Shown here: positions 1 through 10,796 of the stretch, piece by piece
Layout: the number at the start of each line of letters is the position of its first letter
How positions within the stretch are numbered: position 1 is the first letter of the stretch
Assembly: GCF_000315625.1 (NCBI RefSeq)
Contig: NW_005434663.1
Location: forward strand, 215,337 to 279,336
Length of the DNA stretch: 64,000 bases
From: Guillardia theta CCMP2712
Taxonomy: Eukaryota > Cryptophyceae > Pyrenomonadales > Geminigeraceae
Direction: 5' to 3'
The notes under the pieces: model-generated
Told to the model about the DNA's origin: nothing
Databases searched by the model: none
The model's input: the letters and a program-made list of their open reading frames with translations, nothing else
Position numbers and translations under genes: made by a program

Positions 1-180
1 CATGGCGATGCTGAGAGCGAGGAAAGGGGAGAGAGGGAGAGAGGGAGAGAGGAAGGAGAGAGAGGGAGAGAGGGAGAGAGGGAGAGAGGGAGAGAGGGAG
101 AGAGGAAGGGGAGAGACAGACAGAGACAGACAGAGACATAGGGAGACAGAGACAGAGAGAGAGAGACAGAAGGTGGGACA
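1..180. repeat. Purine-rich GA low-complexity tract
   Basis: The first 180 bases are almost pure G and A on the + strand, built from degenerate GGGAGAGA and GACAGA units. They read as Glu/Arg/Gly-rich in any frame, so the apparent ORF there is not evidence of a gene. The tract lies just upstream of a short membrane-anchored protein gene and may be part of its 5' flank. Confidence 0.85.
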
Positions 181-286
181 GGGAAACACGCTTTTCTCAA
201 AGGAACAAATCCTGACATTCTCTGATGTTGTAACTCTCTTCTTTTCAGCCTGTCGTATGTTCTGAGGGTCGCATACAAATTGGATC

Positions 287-988
287 ATGCAGCTTGATAG
301 CAGATCTCAGCGACTGTTTCTCCGAGCTGGCTTCCTCTTCTTTGCGTCTTTCCTGGCACTTGTTGTTATGACGCACATGTCTGCTAAACCCACTGAGTTG
401 ACCTACTGGGAGGATCAGACGGGGTGAGGGGCGACGCTTTCTTAACTTGCCCTCTCTTCTTACATCGACTGCAGGCTCCCAAGTCGACAACAGAGATGGT
501 TTCAGTGGCAGGCAATGCAGGATGCTGGTCCTCCGATCGGGGAGCATGGGATGTGGTGGGACGGGGTGGATAGAATGCACATGTTTGAAGGGGATCTCCC
601 GGTACTTGACCCTGAAGACCCTCACTACGGTGAGACTTCGCCCATCCCAAGGTCTTGCTTGCGTCACGTTCGTCATGCACATACTGAGAAAGAAGCAGGT
701 TCGCTCGAAGGCGTGCGGCAATGGTGTACAGGAAGAGGATGGTGTGATGCGACGTCGCAGTCAAACTTTTCGTTGGATGTCATCTCCCTTCAGCGTGTGA
801 GATTAATTGCCACTCTTGTAAAGAACATCGATGTATCCTTGGAGAATCCCCATGGCTTTGTCCAGCAGTCTCTTCCTCTCTATCCTGTACTGCGGCTACA
901 AGTCAAGAGTCAACCCTGCAGCCTCGCATGTCTCACATGGACTGCTGAAACTTTTCTCGGGTCGAGGGAGGAAGGATCTCTCGTGTAG
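287..988 (+). CDS. Uncharacterised single-pass (signal-anchor) protein
   Basis: Not recognised. The model has three exons: 287-423, 475-629 and 699 onward, joined by GT-AG introns of 51 and 69 nt with matching phase. The first exon starts at an ATG and carries an N-terminal hydrophobic stretch (FLFFASFLALVV) after a short Arg-containing head, so the product is probably a type II membrane protein or uses a signal anchor. The rest is Trp-, Gly- and Asp-rich (for example WWDGVDRMHMFEGDLP) with a small Cys cluster (QWCTGRGWC). The 3' end is uncertain: the frame stays open to 988, but the final exon of the SET gene on the other strand occupies 803 to about 895, so the true stop or an extra splice may lie near 800. 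Confidence 0.5.
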
Positions 989-2998
989 TCCGTCACCAGG
1001 CTGAGATCTTCCTCGAGGGTCGTCGACATGACCCTGGTCGCCTCCTCGTCATCCACCATCTCCATCAGAGCATGTGCCTCACCTTCGCTGCTCTGTCACA
1101 TAGTCCAGCAGTTTCTGAGACTCAAACTTCACTCTCGTAGTGACTTGAATCGCACTTCACCTGAGCTTTCTCAACTTCCGCGTTGCCGTCAACTCCATCC
1201 TCCGGCATTTCGATGGTGAGGGGAAAGGACATGAGGGCCTGGAAATAAAGTTGGCTACGCCTGTCACAAACAAGCCCCCTTTACCGAGTTCAGTCGCGGA
1301 TCAGACGACAGGATCTAACAAGCATGGTGAGCATCCAATGGGAGGGTGAGAAAGAGCGAGAAAGGTTACCTGCTCTCCGTCGGGCTGATCAAGTCCCAGG
1401 GCTTGCTCCAGAAGAGGCGCCATCAGTTCATCTGCCTGAGGAGAGCTGAATCTAAGTACAAAGCATGCGAATGACCTTCAGTGAGTCAGGAAACTCGATG
1501 TTGTCATTGTAGTTGCCGCCCTGAGGAACAAACCTTTGAAAGCTTGAGCATGCAACAACGTCGCAATATTGTCGTAAGTTACCCGTATAACGCTTGGTAG
1601 ATCCGATTGCACATTTCAGCTCGGTAGGAAATCAAAACCTCTCTTCCTTCCTGTGACGTATCCTCAGACAGTGCGTGTTGAAACAAGCACAACGTACAGG
1701 GATATCTGTTAGCGCATGGAGCACGAAGTAATTGTTTGCTCGATCACAAAAGAAGTCGGCGTTGGGATCACCTGCGATATGTTATCTTTCAAACCGGGGC
1801 AGAGACGGAACAAGCTTGTACACCATGATTGGTCATGTCCAAGAAAGGTACAAAAGCAAACTCGTCATCCTTGTACAGAAAGTGAATGTGCCGTTGGAAA
1901 TAGCAGTCACAAAGAAACCTCCTCATCAGTGCTTGTAGCATTCTGCTGCAGAAAGTTACAGACTTCAGAAAAAGATTAATAAGAGTAAACACCTTTTTAC
2001 TAGTCACGGTGAAGGCACGACTTCGTACGCAGGCAAACGCCCATTGTAAGTTTGATGGATAATCGCTGTCTGCAATTGAGGCATGAAACCATCAAGACAG
2101 CTCCACAAATGACACGTGTGACAAACCTGCGCTGTCTGCCGCTGGCATCAGGTCAGGGAAAAGCATACGCAACCTCCGCTGCTGCATGAGGCCGCCAGTG
2201 GCAAGCTCCGAGTGCTTTCAAGGTCTCATCGCACTTAGTGAGCAACAAGTCTGCGGGCACCTGAAACTCGGAGAGCATGGAAGGCGACAAGCAGAGGGGC
2301 TGACTCACAGTCAGAACGGCGAGTGAGACGAGGAAGGGAGCCACCTGGGAGAGGGTGTCTGGTCTTGGAAGCAAGTCCTGGTATTTCATCCAAAATATCT
2401 CCTGCACTCTGACCTCACCGAATGAAAGACAAGGAGGAAAGAAGCGGATCACTGATTCGTCGTCGGAATCAAGCTTTCCTGTCTTCTTCAACAGTTTGAT
2501 TGCCATTCTGACGTCCCAAGTCAACGCCTCTGGGTCCTGAGGCGACTAAGATCAATGGTGGAAGAGGTGGACCAGCAGGACCTCGACATCTGTGGTCGCA
2601 CGTGAAAGGATCTTGGACTTTTCTTCATCGCTTGCATGCCTCGCTGTCGGCAGTTCAAATCCAACGAGCGGCGAGAGGAGCAACTCACCTTCGCGGATGC
2701 AAGCTTCCAGCGGGATCCTGAGCAACGTGTCGCCCTTGCGCTGCGAAGTGTTTGTGAACAATCCCCGTCCGCGTTCGCCATTTCGAAGACGAAGACTTGA
2801 AGTTGAGTGTGACATGTCCAACAACTCTTGAAACAATCGCTCGTGATCGGTAGCCTCCGATCCCCCCCGGATGGGGTTTGGGCATGGCAGTCGAATCCTT
2901 TCAATCAAAGGTAGTCGAAAAGAAATTTGAGCAGACTGAAAGGACGAGAGTGACGCCATAAGGACACATCCAAGCAACGAATGTCTGCCTTGCACCAT
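803..2998 (-). CDS. SET-domain protein lysine methyltransferase (RuBisCO-LSMT/SETD-like)
   Basis: A SAM-dependent protein lysine methyltransferase of the split-SET class that includes plant RuBisCO large-subunit methyltransferase and animal SETD3/SETD6. On the minus strand the pieces come in family order: RLRNGERGRGLF with LLRIP (about 2700-2800), the iSET helix with TWDVRMAIKLL (about 2500), WAFACVRSRAF (about 2010-2045), FVPFLDMTNHG (the NH motif, about 1810-1850), EVLISY then YGFVPQGG (about 1520-1650), and the substrate-binding domain ending in TTLEEDLSL and YRIERKRLLDKAM. The last exon ends at TAA 803-805. I count about ten exons. The ATG at 2998 is followed by a hydrophobic leader (LLGCVLMASLSSFQS) that could be a signal or bipartite plastid leader, which would suit a plastid substrate. 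The NHS motif reads NHG here. The family is clear; the substrate is not. Confidence 0.85.
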
Positions 2999-3795
2999 GA
3001 GGACCTTGAGTCAAGTACCAGTCTCCTGCAGGCCACATCAAAACAGCATTTTCCCTCCATGATCTCATTTTCCCTCCCTCCCTCTCTGCTTCCCTCTCCC
3101 TCTCCCTCTCTCCCTATCCTCCTGGCCCTTCTCTTCATAGTCACTTCTAGCTTCACCTGCCTCGTCCTACGCCTTCCCTCTCCATTGCTCGCCATCCCCC
3201 TGGCGTCGCATATCGCGTACAACGAGCTCGCCAGAGAGGTTTTGTGTGGGGCAGCAATCAAGTACTAGAGCAAATACTCCAACTGCGTGGGCAGCTCCCG
3301 TTATGTGTTTGTTTTATTGGTGAAAATTCCTGTTTCTCTCCAGTACCAGCCAGCAAGTCCAACATAGGAAGCTTCATTATTAATTTATATATGAAGTAAT
3401 AAATAAAAATATTTAAAAATATGGTACAAAATCTCCTACTTGTAAGTACCAATGGTACTGTGAATTCTTTGGTAGGGCCCGCCGTCTAATAAAGTCAGAG
3501 AATGGTGGATAGAAGAGGATGGAAATGTTTGGCGCGAGAGGAGGAACACGATGGGGGGAGGAGATGATGAGAGAAAGGGAAGGAGCAAAGCGACTGGCTA
3601 GCTGCTTGCAGCAGTGGGGGTGACATGTTGTGTTGTCTGATGTGCCCGAGAGGCGGCCAAGCGGCTGAGTCTGAATGTCACACTGCTAGATGACGAGGGA
3701 AGAAGGAATGGTTCCCAACATTCGCTTGAAGATGCACGAGAGAACATGAAGCTCTCCTAGCCGTGCCATAAGGTGTCGCATCCGTCTCCTCGCCG
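2999..3795. other. Spacer with pyrimidine-rich and AT-rich tracts
   Basis: No convincing gene. The part near 3050-3120 is a degenerate TCCCTC tract and 3360-3425 is strongly AT-rich. It separates the divergent SET (minus) and ankyrin/ORP (plus) genes, so it probably holds both promoters; no specific element could be assigned. Additional 5' exons of the ankyrin gene could lie in its right half. Confidence 0.5.
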
Positions 3796-6601
3796 ATGAA
3801 GCTAAGGTTGTGTTCAACCAGAGCATTCGGAGGACGGCACCCCATGCCTCAGGTAGACTTTGGCCTTGAGCTCCTGGAGGCTGCCGGTCAAGGAAGGCAA
3901 GTGATGTGATGCATTGAAAGATGGCTGACTTGCGCGCTCAGCGAAGAGAAAGTCAGAGAGGTCTTGAATCAGTACCCCCACCTTCTGATGTACTCCGATC
4001 CATACGGTCACACCGCCGCTCACATCGCAGCCTTCTACGGGCACCTGTGCTCTGACTTTGAATGTGTGCTACGTGTCTTAACCTAGAGGTTCAACAGAGA
4101 CATTCTATCTTACCTCTCGAGTTTGAACAATGAGTGTCTCTTCTCCGAATCTTTCGATCTCTTCACTCCAGCACACAGCGCAGCAGCAAACGGGTGATCG
4201 GAACTGAACCATGAGAAGCTTTTACTGACTAACCTCTTGGCCAGACAACGAGAAATCCTCGAATTCTTATCAAAGAAGAGCCTTTCACACGTTGTTTCAC
4301 TGCTTCTGTTGACTCGGTCTTGAATGTTGAATGTCACTTCAGTTGTTTGCAAAAGATTGCGATGGATGGACGGTGGCCCATATTGCTGCGTTTTACGGAC
4401 ATGAGAATGTGCTTCGATTCATGGCAGAGGTGATCGCGTTTGAGTCAACGCCTCAAGTTCTCACACTTGTTGTCGTCTTGAAATAGGTCGCTCCGTCAGT
4501 GTTCGGTATCAATGCAGAGCTGCTCAGAATGATTGCGAGGACTGCGAGCTGTAAGGTCTACACTCTTCCGTCTTTGAGATCTGCAAGTTGTTCACCTCGA
4601 GTGCAGAACGAAATAGAAAAAGTTCAGAAGTTGGATTTCCAGTATTACAAGCCTCACCAGGTGCTAGAGCAACTTGAATGTCTTGCTTCAATCAAGTCAG
4701 ACCCCGATCAGGAGTCGTTGGGAGAAGGCATCGTCATATCCACAAGCTCCTCCATCCTGAGCTCGGAATCCGTTGACAGTCATCATCTACTGAAGGGGGT
4801 GGGGCCAACACGGGCGGCTGGCGTTGACGTCTGAAGCTTTGTTTGAATGCAGCGAAAGATTCCCTTTGGAGGAGCAGCGAATCGGGATGAAGATGAAAGC
4901 TCGACCTCGAGCATGGACGCAAGAAAGTGTCACAAGCAGTCGCTGACCAACGGAAAGAAGAACCACTCTCCCCCTCATGAGAGGAAGTTAACCAGGTCCC
5001 CAAGCTGGGTTCAAGATGTCACAACGAGAGAGCAGCAGAGCAGCTGGAAGACTCTTCTAGGAGGTGTTCGCTGCAGCCCTCTCCGTCCTCTAGACGTGAC
5101 CGCAAGACAGGGCTGAGGAAGGGAAGCGACATCACTTCCATGCTGATACCGGCCGAGTTCCTGAGGTTGTCGAAAGCCCCCTCACCCTTCACTCATCTTC
5201 CACCTCCAGGCCCGAGTCAACGCTAGAGAGGATCCAAGACGTCATGCAGCACGGCAGGTCTGCCCCCTCCTGCTCACAGCTCTTGAAGGTGATCGTGACA
5301 GCAGGCACCTGGAGAGCATCGTGCTTCCCAACTCGTCTGCTCTAGATCGCATCAAGTCTGTCGTCCGCTTTCATGTTGCTCAAGCCGGCAAAGTTCTCCT
5401 GCTCACGCATGGGACTGGGCAGGTGTCGGGAGTGATCCGAGCGATCTTCGATGGCAAGAAGCCCTACAACCCCATCCTAGGCGAGACCTGCGTCTGGGCG
5501 TACAAGCATGGAGACTCGTCCTGCGTGACCAAGGTGGTTTGCGAGCAGGTGGCATGAAGCATACTCGCATTGCAAGTGCAGGTGAACCTCCCTTGCTAGG
5601 TTTCCCACCACCCGCCCATCTCAGCTTTCTTCCTCAACAACGAGCGACTGGGCATCAACATCACTGTATCACTGCTGTCCACTCGAATGCCCTCCCCTCA
5701 TGCCCCTCTCCTTCAGGCCTCTGCGGAAATTAACCCGACATTCACTGGAAATTGCGTGCTGGTTCCATTCAAGGGCAAGCGAGTCTTGAAGATCATGCAC
5801 TTGTATTCTTATCCCACACGAGAGCCGTGCTTGATCCTGACAATTTGAGACAGAAACGAAGAGTACACGATGACAGTCCCCAGTCTGCAGGTAGTCGATC
5901 TTCTCGTCGCTAGCCTTGTGACATGGCTCAGTATCGCGGGCTCTTCGTGGGCTCCAGAGGAGCTGAATGGGTTGGGAAAGTTGTGGTGAAGTGCGAGCAG
6001 ACGGGACTGTCGGCGAAGCTTAACTTCAAGCCGCTTGGCTGGCTTGGCATGTGGGGGTCCTGGCACAGAGTGGAGGTGAGGGCTGTTGCGGCTGAAGTCT
6101 CGCGCTCAAGTTGGTGCAGGGCAAGGTGAAGAGTAAGGTGAAGGGCGTCAAGAAGCTGATCGGGAGCATCTACGGCCACTGGGATACGCAGCTGATTTAT
6201 AGAGACGAGGAGAGCAAGGAAGAGGAGGTTATGTACGACTTCGACCAGAGCGCGAAATTTTTCGGAGTTGAGCAAGTGAAGATGAAGAAAGCGAGCCTGC
6301 CGACAGACTCGCTCGTCGTTTGGTCAAGACTGTCTGCTGCCTTGACACGGCGAGATATGAAGGACGCCAACAGAATCAAGAACGAGATCGAGGAAGAACA
6401 GAGACGAATCCGTAAGGAGCGAGCAAAGAGAAACCAAGCATACCAGCCCAGATTTTTCAGGTGAGCAGCGACATGCTGGGTGTATGAAACAAGACTGTCA
6501 CATCTGACTTGTTCCTCGCTAGGTTCAAGGAGGGAAGGTGGGTCCCAAGGGATGAGATGTACCAATTTCAAGCGACGTGTATGGTAGGAACAGACGTGTA
6601 G
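3796..6601 (+). CDS. Ankyrin-repeat oxysterol-binding-protein-related protein (ORP)
   Basis: A lipid-transfer protein of the ORP family, expected to exchange sterol or phosphoinositide lipids between membranes. The N-terminus has at least three ankyrin repeats: HTAAHIAAFYGH (about 4010-4050), FTPAHSAAANG (about 4160-4195) and WTVAHIAAFYGH (about 4365-4405). After a Ser-rich linker comes the ligand domain: LPNSSALDRIKSVVRF, the hallmark GKKPYNPILGE (about 5455-5490), SHHPPISAFF (about 5608-5640), EEYTMTVPSL, and the C-terminal helix with IEEEQRRIRKERAKR. Stop TAG at 6599-6601. No PH domain or FFAT motif was seen. Starts at 3796 or 3844 are in one frame. The first intron (3897-3941) uses a GC donor with the strong context AG|GCAAGT. 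About a dozen introns are needed; the exact exon set between 4850 and 5330 is uncertain. Confidence 0.85.
3897..3941 (+). other. Probable GC-AG intron in the ankyrin/ORP gene
   Basis: The 45-nt gap between LLEAAGQG and EEKVREVLNQ closes in frame only if the donor is GC in the context AG|GCAAGT. The acceptor is CTCAG at 3941. The joined text reads as a typical first ankyrin helix. Confidence 0.6.
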
Positions 6602-6675
6602 TGCAAGGATTGAAACAATAGCATACGATTGAAATGATTTGAAACAGTAGCATACAATAGAGATGGTCTGCGCTA

Positions 6676-9600
6676 TCAGACTTCATCTGAGTTGATCTGG
6701 TCTTGCACTAACAGCAAATTCTTTCGCGACGCCAGCGTGCGAGGATGCTCCTCTCCGAGACACTTGAGACGGATGTCGTAGGCGCGCTGATACAGTTGCC
6801 TTCTCCTCCTCATCAGCCCCCGCCCCCTCGTCTCTCCATCAGCACCTGCTCAGTTGCTTCTCTCCGCAGTGAAACGCCAACGTAGCGAGGGAGTTGAGGT
6901 CCGTCGCCACCTGCGGGCTCTCTGCTCCGAAGAACTGTTTCCGGTCAGCCTCGCCTCCCCCTCCTCCCTTCCACCTCCTCGTCGATCTTCAGCGCCTGCT
7001 GCACCAGCTCCGAAGCCTCCGCATAGTTTCCCCTGCTCGATGTGAGCAGGAGCGGAGGCTAGTCAAGGCACCTCTTGGCCTCCAGGATTGCCATGTTGTT
7101 CATGTGCACCGCCACCTTGACCCGCGTCAGCTGCCGTCGAGCTCCCACGTCATCACCTTGGGATGCTCAAGGCCGAGAGTCTCCTGCAGCATATCCAGCG
7201 CTTCCTTTCGCAGCTTGAAGGCCTGCCATGCAGTGAGAGGCCGAACGGGAGGCGCCTCCTCTACCTCGTCGCGGTCGTTGAAGCCTTCCTCCCAGATCCC
7301 CGCGAGGTGATTGAGAGAGGTCGCGATGGACGGGTGAGCTTGACCGTAGACTTGCCGTTTGATGCTGCGAGCTCAGGCTCAGCTCCGCTAGAGGACGGGG
7401 TGAGGGACCTCAGGCTCCGTTGAAACAGCAGGAGGGCTCGCTGGTACTCCTTCTTGGCCGCCAGCACCTGCCGTTCTTGAGGCCAAGGCAGCTGCCAGCC
7501 CCTCTACTCACACGTGCCAAGTTGGAGAGAGCAGAGGCGAGGTAGGGGCTGGTGCTGATGACGTGTGAGCAGCAGAGGAGACGGTGAGCAAAGAAACCTC
7601 CCAAGCGCTCTCTCCCAGATCTCTATCGCCTCCTCCATGTGCTCCTGGGCCTCCTGTAGTTCGCCTGGAGGTGGTCACTCCGATTTGATCCCTTTCTCCT
7701 CTTCACCTTTGGCTAGGAAAGCCTCGCCGACACTCATCAGAGCTGATGCAGTCTGAGGTGAAGAGAAGCGACAAGGAAACGACGAGAATGAGAGAAGAGG
7801 AGATGGAGAAAGGAGGGAGAGAGGAGGTGAGCATACATAAAATCAGCTGATGTTCTACCTGATAATGATCGTTCGGCAAAGAATTCCTGCAAATCTCTAG
7901 AGCTTTCTGTCGCAGTTGATATCCCATCGAAGAATTTCCCATCTCCTTTCACCACCATCACTGCAGCCATTCCGAGAAGCGAACGAGAATACAATCATGC
8001 AAGAGCCGAGGTTGAGATAGGAAGCGACGACTTCACTGTCTTGGCTATCTGAGCTCGTCAAGTCAAATAACTTCCGCACATCGCTCGATCTTCCTTGAAG
8101 CTTCTCGCGGATCTCCAAGGCTTTTCTTAGATGCTTCTCTGCTTCCTTGTACTTCCCCTGTGCCTGTTGTCCCTCTCAGTCTCTCCTCCACCCCCCCGGC
8201 TTCCCCCGTCATCACCTGCAGGCTCACTCCCAGCTCGTCGAGAGCCTGTGCGGCTGCTCGACTCTCTTGTCCCACAGCGAGGACGACGCTGAGGTCTCAT
8301 CAGTCGCTGATTCTCATGCTCGCTCCCTCACATGTCAAGCACCGCTTGCTTCTCCACCACAGCCTCATCGATGTCTCCAAGCGCCTGCAGCAGCAAACTT
8401 GACAGACGCCTCCTCCTCCTCATCGTCTCCTCCTTCTCTGCTTCTCACCAACAGCGTCGAGCCGTATTCTCCTCGCACAAGCGCGGCCAGCAGCGGCTGG
8501 TCGGGAGGAAGGAGGTTGATGGCTCTCTGTCCCTCACATCAGCCAGCAAGGCGCATCCGGGCGCACAGGGACCAGGGAGAGAAGCTTCGCCTCGTACACC
8601 TCTCCTTTCTGCCTCGCCACCGACGCCAGCACCGAGACCTCCACGCACAGCTGGGGGCTGAGAGTGAGAGGGAGCGACACGTCAGCTCCCAGCTACCTCC
8701 GAGCTGTTCGACGCATGCTCGTCCATCAGTCTCACAACTTCACTCTAACTCCAGCTCAGCCCCAGCTGCCTCACCCCAACGTCTTACCTGCGTCTCCCAT
8801 GCCTTCAAGTAGTTTCCTTGTCGCATCTGATTGCTGACGTCATGGACTCGCCTCGCTCGCTCTCTCGTACATGCAGTTGGCTCCTCGCGCTCGCGAGTTT
8901 GGCTCGCAGAAGCTCACTGCTTCTCTCTTCCTTTACCGACTTCACCTCCTCCTCTGCCAGCCTCAAAACCTCTGACGCTTCCGCTGAGAGGCCGAGACCA
9001 ACGCCCAGGACCCGTGCGACCGCAACGAAGCCGTCAATGCGAACAAGCACAGGCAGCTGTAAGAGGATGAGAGAAAGGTTGGTGCGGGTTAAAGCGAAGA
9101 GAGGAAAAAGAAGAGGAAGAGATGCGGGAGAGAGAGAAAGAGACTACCTGGGAGGACTTGGCGAAAGAGATGACGTCATCTACATTGATAGGCTGATCTA
9201 CTCCTTCAAGTGACTTGCACATTTCAATGAGATATTCGTCGTTCATTTGCTGCGAGAAGAAAGAATCCAAGAGCAAGCTGCAGCATCACATCACAACTGA
9301 CACTTCAGCTTCTGTCACTTACGACTTCGCGTCTTCAACTTCTCCCGCAGCTATCAGCTCGCGGACCTTTAGGACCTTCACTGGCATGTGAGATGAGTGT
9401 GCTCAAGTGACAAGCAGCTCGACCATCCCGCTTGAGTCGTTCTGCTCCCCCTGCCGCCTTGTCACCTTCAACTGGATGCGCTTCTCTGTTGCTCACCAGC
9501 GCTGACAACTTGCCAACATCAGCAAGCGAGCGAAGGACCGCGAAGGCATCGTCCTGCTGAGAGCGAAGCGCCAAACTGGGAGAACCTGACTTCATGACAA

Positions 9601-10418
9601 AGGGCAAAGCAGAGAGATAGATAGAGACTGGTAGAAAGATAGATGGAGACTGGTAGAAAGATAGATGGAGACTGGTAGAAAGATAGATGGAGACTGGTAG
9701 AAAGATAGATGGAGACTGGTAGAAAGATAGATGGAGACTGGTAGAAAGATAGATGGAGACTGGTAGAAAGATAGATGGAGACTGGTAGAAAGATAGATGG
9801 AGACTGGTAGAAAGATAGATGGAGACTGGTAGAAAGATAGATGGAGACTGGTAGAAAGATAGATGGAGACTGGTAGAAAGATAGATGGAGACTGGTAGAA
9901 AGATAGATAGAGACTGGTAGAAAGATAGATGGAGACTGGTATAAAGATAGGACAACCTCGACGCCCGTCGCCTTTGCCGACATGAAATCAAACGCGACTC
10001 CGGTGATGACCATCTGACAGGAGAGCAAGGGAAGGGACATCACTACATCAGCTCAGACAAGCCAAAGAGAAACCTTGACGACATCCTGCCATGAGATGGC
10101 GGGAGACCTGCCGGCTCAGGTTGATTGGATCAGTCAAGTGAGCACAAAGAAAGTTACAGGGGGCAGTCAAGAAGCCTTTGACGAGTTGCAAGCAGAGCAT
10201 GAGGAGGAGAAAGCGGCCTGAGGGAGTCAAAGTGTGAACTGATACTTTCACGATCGGTCAAACTCACGAAGCATGCTGTTGGAGAACTGAAGAAAGTGTC
10301 AGCTGCAGTAGTGATGTCACAGCAGAGAAGAGGGACACAAGGAAAATCAGACAATAAAAGAAGTCCCCAATTCACTTCATTTGATCTCGTCCATAACACG
10401 CTGCAGCATCATCACCAT
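6676..10418 (-). CDS. Tetratricopeptide-repeat protein, kinesin-light-chain-like
   Basis: A scaffold-type protein made of many 42-residue-class TPRs like those of kinesin light chain and nephrocystin-3. Clear repeat pieces on the minus strand include GKYKEAEKHLRKALEI (about 8100-8150), TASALMSVGEAFLAKG, AHPSIATSLNHLAGIWEE (about 7280-7345), GNYAEASELVQQALKI (about 7000-7050), SPQVATDLNSLATLAF and the final LYQRAYDIRLKCLGEEHP before the stop at 6676-6678. Upstream exons (9030-10080) are helical but not obvious TPRs (MPVKVLKVRELIAAGEVED; WQDVVKMVITGVAFDFMSAKA). An intron at about 9600-9960 holds a 22-bp minisatellite. The start near 10418 (MVMMLQRVMDEI) is a guess; the gene could begin downstream. 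The cargo or partner cannot be told from the sequence. Confidence 0.7.
9613..9950. repeat. 22-bp minisatellite, about 15 copies, intronic
   Basis: Unit TAGAAAGATAGATGGAGACTGG repeated head to tail with very few changes (an occasional GATAGATAG variant at the ends). Twenty-two is not a multiple of three, and the array reads as Ser/Leu/Tyr-rich in all minus frames, so the long minus ORFs across it are artefacts. It sits between two exons of the TPR gene. Confidence 0.95.
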
Positions 10419-10422
10419 ATTC

Positions 10423-10680
10423 TCATTCTTGTACCTCATACTTGTACGTCATACTTGTATCTCATACTTGTACGTCATACTTGTACCTCATACTTGTATC
10501 TCATACTTGTACGTCATACTTGTAGCTCATACTTGTAGCTCATACTTGTAGCTCATACTTGTATCTCATACTTGTACCTCATACTTGTACCTCATACTTG
10601 TACCTCATACTTGTAGCTCATACTTGTAGCTCATACTTGTACCTCATACTTGTATCTCATACTTGTATCTCATTCATACT
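10423..10680. repeat. 13-bp minisatellite, about 20 copies
   Basis: Unit CTTGTACCTCATA, tandem. One position pair varies among ACC, ACG, ATC and AGC while the rest is nearly invariant, so the array is a set of four sub-types in a non-random order. It occupies the spacer between the 5' end of the TPR gene and the 3' end of the large membrane protein gene, both minus strand. Confidence 0.95.
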
Positions 10681-10796
10681 TGTTCGCAAACTTCTTGTCT
10701 CCTACCGTGCCTCTATGTTTGTCCCGTCATCCCGATCAAAGGTTTTCATTTTTAAAATGAAGTGCACCAGTTTTAATAATCTACAGCGCGACCGAT

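Noticed and set aside
9613-9950. CRISPR-like regular array
   Set aside because: Repeats are contiguous with no spacers and the DNA is eukaryotic; it is a minisatellite.
9335-10043. Two minus-strand ORFs of 218 and 174 codons rich in Ser/Leu/Tyr/Phe
   Set aside because: They run through the 22-bp minisatellite, which is open in every frame; only short flanking exons of the TPR gene are real.
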